Assembly: GCA_021802165.1 (NCBI GenBank)
Contig: JAKAAU010000082.1
Coordinates: 1-6,877, forward strand
Direction of reading: 5' to 3'
DNA from: Thermoplasmata archaeon
GTDB lineage: Archaea > Thermoplasmatota > Thermoplasmata > Thermoplasmatales > Thermoplasmataceae
DNA length: 6,877 nt
Positions 1-5,510 of this stretch are shown piece by piece. The translations under genes and the position numbers were made by a program. The notes under the pieces were generated by a model that saw only the letters and a list, made by a program, of their open reading frames with translations, was not told the origin of the DNA and ran no database searches. Each line of letters begins with the position of its first letter. The stretch's first letter is position 1.

Positions 1-518
1 TGGAGAAATCAAAACCTGATTTCATATCATTTCCTGCAGGGAATCTGGGCAATACCTCGGCTTTCGGTAAGGCACTGATGGACTTAAAGTCACTTGATAT
101 AATAGATTACGTTCCGAAACTTCTGGCAATTCAGGCCGAAGGGGCAGCACCATTTTATGATTACATACATGGAAATAAGGATCACATTGAAGCAGTAAAA
201 GCAGAAACAATAGCAACTGCTATCAAAATCGGGAATCCTGTCAATTACAAGAAAGCCAGAAGATCTATGGAATTCAGCAATGGAATTGTGGAAAAGGTCA
301 CAGATGACCAGATAATGGATGCAAAAAGGGTTATAGACCGTTCCGGCATAGGTTGTGAACCTGCATCTGCTGCTTCACTTGCAGGCGTTTTAAAGCTGAG
401 AGAATCTGGAATTATTGATTCAGGAGATACTGTGACATCAATTTTAACCGGCCATCTTCTCAAGGACGTAAGTATGATGCCCGAATATAAAGTACTCAAA
501 ATTTCCGATATACTTTAG
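1..518 (+). CDS. thrC: Threonine synthase, C-terminal part (5' end outside window)
   Basis: This PLP-dependent enzyme converts O-phosphohomoserine to threonine in the cytoplasm, the last step of threonine synthesis. The frame is open from base 3, giving about 171 residues before the TAG at 516-518. The first visible stretch reads PAGNLGNTSAFGKAL, the glycine/asparagine-rich loop that binds the PLP phosphate in fold-type II enzymes. Further on come EPASAASLAG and LTGHLLKD, both typical of threonine synthase rather than cysteine synthase or threonine dehydratase. The family is roughly 350-400 residues long, so about half is missing, including the PLP-binding lysine, which lies upstream. An ATG at 78 falls inside the conserved region and is not the real start. 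The gene converges on the M20 hydrolase, and no co-transcribed partner is visible. The identification is from family motifs; a related fold-type II enzyme is the only realistic alternative. Confidence 0.9.
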   Translation, partial: EKSKPDFISFPAGNLGNTSAFGKALMDLKSLDIIDYVPKLLAIQAEGAAPFYDYIHGNKDHIEAVKAETIATAIKIGNPVNYKKARRSMEFSNGIVEKVTDDQIMDAKRVIDRSGIGCEPASAASLAGVLKLRESGIIDSGDTVTSILTGHLLKDVSMMPEYKVLKISDIL

Positions 519-587
519 CACAAAAATAGAATATCAGAGGACATATGAATTTACTTCTGGTTCTAAATTAATGATATATTATTAAAA
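519..587. other. Convergent intergenic gap between thrC and M20 hydrolase
   Basis: This 69-base AT-rich spacer separates two genes that read toward each other. On the minus strand it carries a run of four T (584-587) and a run of five T (522-526), which could end the M20 transcript in the archaeal T-tract manner. I see no stem-loop, no clear plus-strand T-run for thrC, and no small gene. Confidence 0.35.
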
Positions 588-1781
588 CTAGTTATAAAGT
601 AATTCCCTATATACACTGACATCCTGTAAAATGTGAGAAATTAAACAGTATTCATCAGGCATATGTGCTTCTTCAATTGCTGTAGTGGACCATACAGCCA
701 CATTGTAACCGCTGCTTCGAAGAAAAGAGGCAAATGTTTCCCCACCGATTCCTATTGTTATAGCATCTTCTCCTATTACATTTTTTATGGCTTTCTTTAA
801 TCTGACAATGACCTCTGAATTTTCATCCGTAGGCGCCGGTGCATCTACACGATCTACCACTTTATATGATATCTTTGCCCCTGAATCCTTTGAATATTTT
901 GATATGGTATTATCTATTTCCTTCAATACTTGATCCGCGGGATATTCCGGTAATATTCTGAAATCCCAGTAAAATACGTCCCTACCTGGAATTGTATTAA
1001 TATTATCGATATTTTTTTCATGCTTTGTTGGCTCAAAAGTCGAGTATTGAGGTATAAAAAGTGTATTTTCCCTGTTAAATTTTTTATGTAGAACGGAATC
1101 CAGATCAACAATAAATTTACTGGACACCCTGAATGCATTTACAGAGGTGGCAGGCATGCTCGCATGACCCTGTACACCGCGTACCTCGAATTGCAACTGC
1201 ATTACGGTTTTTTCCGCTGTTTCTATTATTAAGCCCTCGTTGGTTCCGGCATCAGGCACTATTATTAAATCATTCTGCTTGAAGATATCCTCTTTAAGTA
1301 TGTGCTTTATGCCGTATTCATTCCCGGTTTCTTCGTCTGAAACAAAGGCAATTCCCAGATTGATCTTCAATTTTGATTTGTCAAGATTTTTTAGAAGCAG
1401 CAGGGTAGTAAAAAGTGCTTGCCCGTTGTCTTCTGAACCCCTACCGTATATTTTATCGCCATCAATAGTTGCCTTATAGGGTTCATACTTCCACAGTTCA
1501 ATATCGCCCTCCGGTACAGTATCCATATGTGAAATAATCCATAAAGTCTTCTGGAAATTACCGATTTTCAGGACAAAGTTCGGTCTCACATGCCCGGAAT
1601 TGTCCTTAGTGTTGTATTCAACAAAGTTGTCATAGCCCAGTTCTTTCAATATTTTAATTAATTCCTGACCTTTTTTATATTCACCCTCTCCACCTGATGA
1701 AGGGGATACAGCCTTTATGGATAATAATCTGCTTGCAGATTCAATTATAAAATCTCTATCTGAATTTTCCACGGTAGACAT
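588..1781 (-). CDS. M20-family zinc metallohydrolase (ArgE/DapE/carboxypeptidase-like)
   Basis: This is a cytoplasmic dinuclear-zinc hydrolase of the M20 amidohydrolase/peptidase family, 397 residues, a normal length. The visible metal and catalytic positions are His85 in SHMDTVP, bridging Asp118 in GRGSEDNG, the pair Glu150-Glu151 in SDEETG (general base and ligand), Asp177 in VPDAGT, and His373 near the C-terminus. The lid or dimerisation domain lies at about 190-300 and contains GHASMP with His206. The N-terminal SPSSGGEGEYKKG resembles the archaeal M20 subgroup sometimes labelled diaminopimelate aminotransferase or succinyl-diaminopimelate desuccinylase. The substrate cannot be read from sequence: an N-acyl amino acid or a dipeptide is plausible, and no lysine or arginine genes are nearby. 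ATG 1781 is preceded by a TATA-like box about 25 bases away, which supports this start and expression independent of sfsA. Confidence 0.88.
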   Translation of the reverse strand: MSTVENSDRDFIIESASRLLSIKAVSPSSGGEGEYKKGQELIKILKELGYDNFVEYNTKDNSGHVRPNFVLKIGNFQKTLWIISHMDTVPEGDIELWKYEPYKATIDGDKIYGRGSEDNGQALFTTLLLLKNLDKSKLKINLGIAFVSDEETGNEYGIKHILKEDIFKQNDLIIVPDAGTNEGLIIETAEKTVMQLQFEVRGVQGHASMPATSVNAFRVSSKFIVDLDSVLHKKFNRENTLFIPQYSTFEPTKHEKNIDNINTIPGRDVFYWDFRILPEYPADQVLKEIDNTISKYSKDSGAKISYKVVDRVDAPAPTDENSEVIVRLKKAIKNVIGEDAITIGIGGETFASFLRSSGYNVAVWSTTAIEEAHMPDEYCLISHILQDVSVYRELLYN

Positions 1782-1800
1782 ATAGGCTGATTGCTACACT

Positions 1801-1810
1801 TCATATAATA
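1801..1810 (-). promoter_or_regulatory. TATA-like box for the M20 hydrolase
   Basis: The minus strand reads tattatatga, centred about 25 bases before the ATG at 1781. This is the archaeal TATA spacing for a transcript beginning at or next to the start codon. No Shine-Dalgarno sequence lies between box and ATG. It sits in the 40-base gap after sfsA, so the M20 gene need not depend on read-through. Confidence 0.5.
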
Positions 1811-1821
1811 GTTATTAACGA

Positions 1822-2505
1822 TCATTTACCACTGCAATCATTCACCACTTTATTGAATACAACGTTATTATCGACTATTGAAAACACCAGGAATTTAAAT
1901 TTTACACCCTTTTCAATGGATTTGTAATATGCCTTTGAGAACTCCGGGTCCATCACATTATTTGGCTGGAAGCATGTGGCATTTTCATTAAATATCAAAA
2001 ACAGGACATAGGAGTCGTAACCATTATCAATGAGTTCCATCAGGGTTTCAAGATGCTTTCTTCCTCTCAGAGTAGGTGCATCGGGGAATAATGCTATTCC
2101 GTTCTCAACCAGTGTGGCTGATTTTACCTCTATAAATGAATTATCCAGTTGAAAATCGATCCTGCTATTACCAACTGTAACCTCTCTTTTGGTGCCATTT
2201 CTCAAAAACAAAGAGGCAATATCTGAATGAAACCTTGAGTCATTAAATGTCCAGACATCATTATTTTTGCAGAAGGTCACAGAGTACATGGTCTTTTTCC
2301 CGGGTGCACTTCGTATTTTCAGTTTATTTCCGGGATATAATAATTCTTCCAGTCTTCCCGGGTCATGCACATGTACCGGGATTTTCTCACCCTTTACATA
2401 TGCATTTACAAGAAATCTATTAGGCCTTGAAATAAAGGTAGCATCGATGAGTTCGGGAAAATGCATTACAGTAAAACCGGATGTCCTTTCAATAAAGGGA
2501 GTCAT
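1822..2505 (-). CDS. sfsA: SfsA family protein (putative nucleic-acid-binding, nuclease-like fold)
   Basis: At 227 residues this is full length for SfsA, a family named after an E. coli protein linked to sugar fermentation and reported to bind DNA. Its biochemical role in archaea is unknown. Family signatures are SRPNRF (26-31), VHDPGRLEELLYPG (46-59), SRIDFQL (114-120), FIEVKSATL (124-132) and FPDAPTLRGRKHLETL (140-155). The N-terminal part, to about residue 75, is the OB-like domain of the family. The acidic/lysine pattern at Asp117, Glu126 and Lys128 resembles a PD-(D/E)XK nuclease core, so a nuclease or DNA-binding role is an inference, not shown. ATG 2505 is supported by a TATA-like box about 24 bases upstream. 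Met14 is possible as a shorter start but lacks that spacing. Confidence 0.93.
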   Translation of the reverse strand: MTPFIERTSGFTVMHFPELIDATFISRPNRFLVNAYVKGEKIPVHVHDPGRLEELLYPGNKLKIRSAPGKKTMYSVTFCKNNDVWTFNDSRFHSDIASLFLRNGTKREVTVGNSRIDFQLDNSFIEVKSATLVENGIALFPDAPTLRGRKHLETLMELIDNGYDSYVLFLIFNENATCFQPNNVMDPEFSKAYYKSIEKGVKFKFLVFSIVDNNVVFNKVVNDCSGK

Positions 2506-2523
2506 TAATTCTAATATCTAGAC

Positions 2524-2533
2524 ATTATATAAT
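2524..2533 (-). promoter_or_regulatory. TATA-like box for sfsA
   Basis: The symmetric attatataat is centred about 24 bases before the sfsA ATG at 2505, with no ribosome binding site between. This suggests a leaderless transcript. The rest of the 121-base gap up to sec61-beta is AT-rich and shows no other gene. Confidence 0.5.
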
Positions 2534-2591
2534 ATTTGTTTATATTTTTGATAGTATACTCAATAAACATATAATTTATTTCCAATAACTG

Positions 2592-2601
2592 GGAAAAAGA
2601 C
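2592..2601 (-). terminator. Possible T-tract terminator after sec61-beta
   Basis: About 30 bases beyond the sec61-beta stop, the minus strand carries tctttttccc with five T in a row, in an AT-rich context without a stem-loop. Archaeal RNA polymerase can stop at such T-runs, but a tract of this length is weak evidence on its own. Confidence 0.3.
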
Positions 2602-2626
2602 TAAGATTTATTATTTTAATATTAAA

Positions 2627-2794
2627 TCAAACTGGCCAGAAAAACTTAGCAAGCTCAACTATAACTCCCATCGCTATACCTATATAAATTATTAATTTGG
2701 GATCCAGAGCGGGACCTTTAATTTCCTCTTCATTAAAATATCGGATTAATCCAGCTCCTGACTGGAAGTTCTCATTCTGGTTATCCTTTGCCAT
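2627..2794 (-). CDS. secG: Protein translocase subunit Sec61-beta (SecG homologue), 55 residues
   Basis: This small tail-anchored protein is the beta subunit of the SecYE-beta channel, through which unfolded proteins cross or enter the cytoplasmic membrane. The reading frame runs ATG 2794 to TGA 2627. Its soluble N-terminal half holds the family signature SGAGLIRYF (residues 12-20), followed by an acidic EEE and KGPALDPK (26-33). A single hydrophobic helix fills about residues 34-53 and ends in FFWPV. Archaeal members are generally about 50-60 residues, so it is complete. It follows the two-helix membrane protein gene by 26 bases on the same strand, so co-transcription is likely. No Shine-Dalgarno sequence precedes it. 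A TATA-like tttaaa at 2820-2825, 28 bases upstream, could give it a separate leaderless transcript. The gene is easy to miss because of its size. Confidence 0.93.
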   Translation of the reverse strand: MAKDNQNENFQSGAGLIRYFNEEEIKGPALDPKLIIYIGIAMGVIVELAKFFWPV

Positions 2795-2819
2795 TGTGTA
2801 CATTAATTTAACTATGGAA

Positions 2820-2825
2820 TTTAAA
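2820..2825 (-). promoter_or_regulatory. Tentative TATA-like element before sec61-beta
   Basis: The minus strand reads cTTTAAAt over the last codons of the upstream membrane-protein gene, centred about 28 bases before the sec61-beta ATG. The distance fits a leaderless start, but the sequence is a poor TATA match and AT-rich DNA gives such hits by chance. Co-transcription from the upstream gene is equally possible. Confidence 0.25.
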
Positions 2826-3429
2826 GATTTTGGTTATTCGTTCTTTTACTTAAAATTGTAGATATGAATTTTTCAGTTGTCTCCTGTTCAACTATAATTT
2901 TATAGCTTTCCGTTTCGGTTTTAATATTAAAATAATTGCATTTAATCAGCGACGGAAGATCAGGTAAGCTAATTTCATATGTACGCCTGCCCTGTGAAAT
3001 TGCAACTATTGAATTTAAATCTATTTTTAGAAATGGTAAATATGATATCACCCAGGGTGAAGAGTATTGATAAAATTCCAGGTAGTGACCAAGAAATACA
3101 GCCTTTGCCTCTATATATCTTTCCTGTATAAGCTCTGAAACTACATTAAAATTATTATTCATAATGGATACTGTAAACTTTGCCTTTGAATCGGCAATGT
3201 TGATAATATCACCTGGCAGATATTTCGGAATTCTATTCAATACACTCAGTTCAGAGAGATGATTATAATATACATATGGAAAGACCGACAGTGAAACAGT
3301 GAGAATAAAGAATATTCCAGTGTAAAAAAGGAAAGCAGTTCCAAAATCAGGAGATTTAGATGAAATGATAATGGAAAGTGTGATAGAAAATATGAGTACG
3401 GAAAGAAAGTAGTACCGTCTTCTAATCAT
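2821..3429 (-). CDS. Two-helix membrane protein of unknown function
   Basis: I do not recognise this 202-residue protein. A basic start (MIRRR) is followed by two hydrophobic helices at about 7-24 and 31-54, joined by a short loop (SSKSPDFG). The positive-inside rule puts both ends in the cytoplasm. The remaining roughly 145 residues are soluble and strand-rich. The last 70, with a predicted strand at FNIKTETESYKIIV and a closing helix TEKFISTILSK, recall the shape of bacterial PH-like membrane domains; this is a guess from pattern, not a motif match. No catalytic motif or cysteine pair is visible (one Cys, at 164). It shares a strand with sec61-beta, 26 bases apart, and is divergent from the signal peptidase, so a role at the membrane around protein export is conceivable but unproven. 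ATG 3429 fits a TATA box about 22 bases upstream. Confidence 0.75.
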   Translation of the reverse strand: MIRRRYYFLSVLIFSITLSIIISSKSPDFGTAFLFYTGIFFILTVSLSVFPYVYYNHLSELSVLNRIPKYLPGDIINIADSKAKFTVSIMNNNFNVVSELIQERYIEAKAVFLGHYLEFYQYSSPWVISYLPFLKIDLNSIVAISQGRRTYEISLPDLPSLIKCNYFNIKTETESYKIIVEQETTEKFISTILSKRTNNQNL

Positions 3430-3445
3430 AAATTAGTAAGATAAG

Positions 3446-3457
3446 AAATATATTAAA
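3446..3457 (-). promoter_or_regulatory. TATA-like box for the two-helix membrane protein (and probably sec61-beta)
   Basis: The minus strand reads tttaatatattt, centred about 22 bases before ATG 3429, without a ribosome binding site in between. It would drive the membrane protein and, by read-through, sec61-beta. Confidence 0.45.
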
Positions 3458-3476
3458 CATTTTGATATATGCGCTT

Positions 3477-3488
3477 GCAAATATTTGC
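3477..3488. repeat. Perfect 12-base palindrome gcaaatatttgc
   Basis: The two halves are exact reverse complements, with no spacer. It lies just upstream of the membrane-protein TATA box inside the divergent region, a place where a dimeric regulator could bind. It is one of two perfect 12-base palindromes in 155 bases; its function is unknown. Confidence 0.4.
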
Positions 3489-3520
3489 CTGAATTATGGT
3501 AATTGTTTAAACTTGTTCTA

Positions 3521-3532
3521 TATCATATGATA
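3521..3532. repeat. Perfect 12-base palindrome tatcatatgata
   Basis: This is an exact inverted repeat whose centre is about 34 bases upstream of the signal-peptidase TATA box and 44 bases from the centre of the palindrome at 3477-3488. The half-sites of the two palindromes differ, so they are not copies of one operator. A shorter palindrome, gtttaaac (3505-3512), lies between them. Confidence 0.35.
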
Positions 3533-3554
3533 ATCACAATAAGTATTCGATATA

Positions 3555-3563
3555 TTATTTATA
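3555..3563 (+). promoter_or_regulatory. TATA box for the signal peptidase gene
   Basis: The sequence ttatttata has its tttata core centred about 24-25 bases before ATG 3585, giving a leaderless transcript. The identical nine bases occur at 5484-5492 before the CBS-domain gene, which suggests this is the local form of the TATA element. Confidence 0.6.
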
Positions 3564-3584
3564 GATATAGTTCATTAACCTACA

Positions 3585-4409
3585 ATGACCGTTCCCTATT
3601 ATAGAAAAAAGTACTTTCGGGCCACAGTTATACTGGTTATTGTGATTATCATAATACTTGTTTCAATCACAGCATATTCAGGTGTTTTTCCTCCTGCCAG
3701 CGTTGTGGAGTCTTACAGTATGGAGCACTCTGACAAATGGCAGTATGGGTTAATCGATGAAGGAACAATTGTACTGGTAAAAAAAGTGAATAATGTAAAT
3801 GAAGTAACAACCTATGTTAAGGGAAAACAGGATAATTTTTCAACCTATGGCGAATATGGAAATGTTATATTATATCACAATTCGGCCCTGGGTGTTGTCA
3901 CAATTCACCGGGCAATATTTTATCTATACTGGAACGGGTCAGTACCTGAAATCGGAGATTACCACAACCAGTCCTATATTCACATTTATGGAGATACAAT
4001 AATACTTGATAATATTGGATATGCCCATAGAAATCTTATAGTAAATGTTTCCACAGATAAGGGTGATTCCGGATTCATCACCGTAGGCGATCACAACCTT
4101 GCATGTCTCTCTGAGAACTCCGGATATTACAACAAAACATATAATGCCTATTATGCGTCCGATCAGAACATATGGGGGATAAAGCCGGTGAATCTAACTG
4201 AAATTGTTGGCAAGGCATACGGTTATATTCCATGGTACGGTTTAATAAAATTGAATGTAATGAAACTGGAAGGTGAGTGGCCCAGCGAATATTCAACTCA
4301 TGTCCCAGAATACTCATACGATTACCTGATTTTATCAATTTTAGGATTTCTTGCTGTGATATTCTTCCCTTACAGGAAAACCTATCAAAAAATTAAGCAG
4401 AAAAACTAA
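3585..4409 (+). CDS. Archaeal signal peptidase I (S26B/Sec11-like)
   Basis: This membrane-anchored serine protease should remove signal peptides from exported proteins on the outer face of the membrane. A basic N-terminus and helix at about 12-31 anchor it; a second helix at about 245-261 is followed by a lysine-rich tail, so both ends are cytoplasmic and the catalytic domain faces out. Catalytic boxes are visible: ESYSMEHS with candidate nucleophile Ser45, VTIHRAI with His108 (the Sec11/archaeal histidine that replaces the bacterial lysine), and GDSGFITVGDHN with candidate acids Asp161 and Asp169. GKAYGYIPWYGLIKL (209-223) is the usual downstream family segment. Deviations are His48 where SMxP has proline and Thr61 where many members have Asp. 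Six N-x-S/T sequons (Asn84, 117, 128, 154, 183, 203) lie in the external part. Cleavage specificity is not predictable here. Confidence 0.85.
   Translation: MTVPYYRKKYFRATVILVIVIIIILVSITAYSGVFPPASVVESYSMEHSDKWQYGLIDEGTIVLVKKVNNVNEVTTYVKGKQDNFSTYGEYGNVILYHNSALGVVTIHRAIFYLYWNGSVPEIGDYHNQSYIHIYGDTIILDNIGYAHRNLIVNVSTDKGDSGFITVGDHNLACLSENSGYYNKTYNAYYASDQNIWGIKPVNLTEIVGKAYGYIPWYGLIKLNVMKLEGEWPSEYSTHVPEYSYDYLILSILGFLAVIFFPYRKTYQKIKQKN
4377..4405 (-). terminator. T-rich terminator-like tract for mevalonate 3-kinase
   Basis: Immediately after the kinase stop codon, the minus strand has runs of five, six and four T (4401-4405, 4387-4392, 4377-4380). Archaeal RNA polymerase ends transcripts at such tracts. 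The same bases on the plus strand are the AAA/AAG-rich codons for the lysine-rich tail of the signal peptidase, so one stretch would serve two purposes. Confidence 0.45.
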
Positions 4410-5374
4410 AAATTTCTGGATATAACGTCCGGTTTTCCTGCTACTTTGAGATAAACAGGTTCGCATGGAAATTCCATTGCTGCTTCCTTTACCTTTTCCA
4501 TATTTTCCTTTTCTACTGCAACAAAAACATTGGTTCCTCCGGTAACAATATAGGCATTCCAGAAATTTGATTTTAGTTCTGAAATTTTATTGATAAATTT
4601 CTGCATTGCATCTGTAATAATATTAACGCCCACATCACGGAGCAGGGAATGATACTCCAGTGTATCCTTTTCACCAGCTTCAAATATTCCCTTGATATCC
4701 AGATTGCCGGCAAGCTTTTCCAGTTCCTTTGCCCTGATTTCTGAATTTTTAACACGTTCCTGGTATTTTTCATGGTTTATAATATTTTCATGGATAACGT
4801 CGGAAGGCTTTCTTTTGTCAGAAAACTTGCAACCGACTATTACATAATCCCGAAAATCATCCGGACCGAGAATTTCATCTGTTAGTGATTCCTTACCATT
4901 CGCATGATTAATTGTAAATCCACCGTAAAGGCTTCTTCCGACGCTTTCAGATATTTTCTGGAGGTCATTCTCGAAATTGAATATGTTAATATTATACTCA
5001 AATATTGATTCTATACATTCACCTATGGCTGCTGCACCTGCATCTGAGCTTCCACTGAGGACATTTTTATTTTCAGATATAAATGATACTTCCTTAAATT
5101 CAGGGTGTCTTTTAAGTATATCATTTTTATATTTGTCTATAACAATAAAGGGAGACCTGTTTGAATCATCTGAAATACGTTTACCATTGATGATTCCTGA
5201 CCTTTCATTTGAGAGATAAAGGTCTGTCTTTACATATATATCATCATTCAGGCTGGTATATGCTATGCCTGCAGTGGTGTGCCTGGGAAGTCTTTTAATA
5301 TTATCCGACAAACCTCCCAGAAGCAGTATTCCGATTGTGGGATATGCCCTGACTTCAACGTAATATTTTTCCAT
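4406..5374 (-). CDS. Mevalonate 3-kinase (GHMP family, Thermoplasma-type mevalonate pathway)
   Basis: This enzyme phosphorylates mevalonate at the 3-OH with ATP, the first committed step of the Thermoplasmatales route (mevalonate 3-phosphate, then 3,5-bisphosphate, then isopentenyl phosphate) that feeds ether-lipid synthesis. The 322-residue protein resembles the characterised Thermoplasma acidophilum enzyme, as I recall it, along its length: AYPTIGILLLGG (10-21), HTTAGIAY (32-39), the phosphate loop LSGSSDAGAA (106-115), SESVGRSLYGG (142-152), KPSDVIHENI (189-198) and YIVTGGTNVFVAVE (275-288). It descends from the diphosphomevalonate decarboxylase family. There the last motif contains a catalytic Asp (DAGPN); here it reads TGGTN with Thr278, which argues for a kinase, not a decarboxylase. 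The start is fixed by an in-frame TGA three codons upstream. The gene is convergent with the signal peptidase: the two stop codons overlap in ctaa. Confidence 0.9.
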   Translation of the reverse strand: MEKYYVEVRAYPTIGILLLGGLSDNIKRLPRHTTAGIAYTSLNDDIYVKTDLYLSNERSGIINGKRISDDSNRSPFIVIDKYKNDILKRHPEFKEVSFISENKNVLSGSSDAGAAAIGECIESIFEYNINIFNFENDLQKISESVGRSLYGGFTINHANGKESLTDEILGPDDFRDYVIVGCKFSDKRKPSDVIHENIINHEKYQERVKNSEIRAKELEKLAGNLDIKGIFEAGEKDTLEYHSLLRDVGVNIITDAMQKFINKISELKSNFWNAYIVTGGTNVFVAVEKENMEKVKEAAMEFPCEPVYLKVAGKPDVISRNF

Positions 5375-5390
5375 ATTCTGAAATCATATA

Positions 5391-5400
5391 TACAATAAAA
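5391..5400 (-). promoter_or_regulatory. TATA-like element for mevalonate 3-kinase
   Basis: The minus strand reads ttttattgta, centred about 22 bases before ATG 5374, followed by a tatata stretch that is probably too close to the start to be the box itself. The match is imperfect. No Shine-Dalgarno sequence is seen. The 136-base divergent region up to 5510 holds this and the CBS-gene promoter and nothing else I can recognise. Confidence 0.35.
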
Positions 5401-5483
5401 CCATTTTGTTTACCAGAATTGTATTTGCACACTGGATTAATGACATAAAAAATAATTGCATTATGGACCGAGCACCTAAAGAA

Positions 5484-5492
5484 TTATTTATA
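5484..5492 (+). promoter_or_regulatory. TATA box for the CBS-glyS operon
   Basis: The sequence ttatttata, identical to the element at 3555-3563, has its core centred about 22 bases before ATG 5511. It decides the start of the CBS protein: the longer openings at TTG 5406 and ATG 5463 would place this box inside the coding sequence. Confidence 0.55.
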
Positions 5493-5510
5493 AGATATAC
5501 ATTAACTTCC

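Noticed and set aside
245..499. 84-codon minus-strand frame opposite thrC
   Set aside because: It is fully antisense to the conserved EPASAAS and GHLLKD regions of threonine synthase and has no family features.
588..2505. M20 hydrolase and sfsA as one functional operon
   Set aside because: The M20 gene has its own TATA-like box in the 40-base gap and no functional link between the two families is known to me.
2267..2521. 84-codon plus-strand frame opposite sfsA
   Set aside because: It overlaps the strongest SfsA motifs in antisense and has no independent support.
2530..2626. AT-rich gap with small palindromes such as agtatact, considered as an attachment site or small RNA
   Set aside because: There is no stable stem, no flanking repeats and no tRNA nearby; the palindromes are short enough to be chance in AT-rich DNA.
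4078..4338. 86-codon minus-strand frame opposite the signal peptidase
   Set aside because: It has no motifs and odd composition (many Arg, His and Cys), and it is antisense to the conserved box around Asp169.
5406..5510. N-terminal extension of the CBS protein, or a separate short upstream peptide
   Set aside because: There is no similarity to the CBS fold, a TATA box falls inside it, and the opening codon is TTG without a ribosome binding site.
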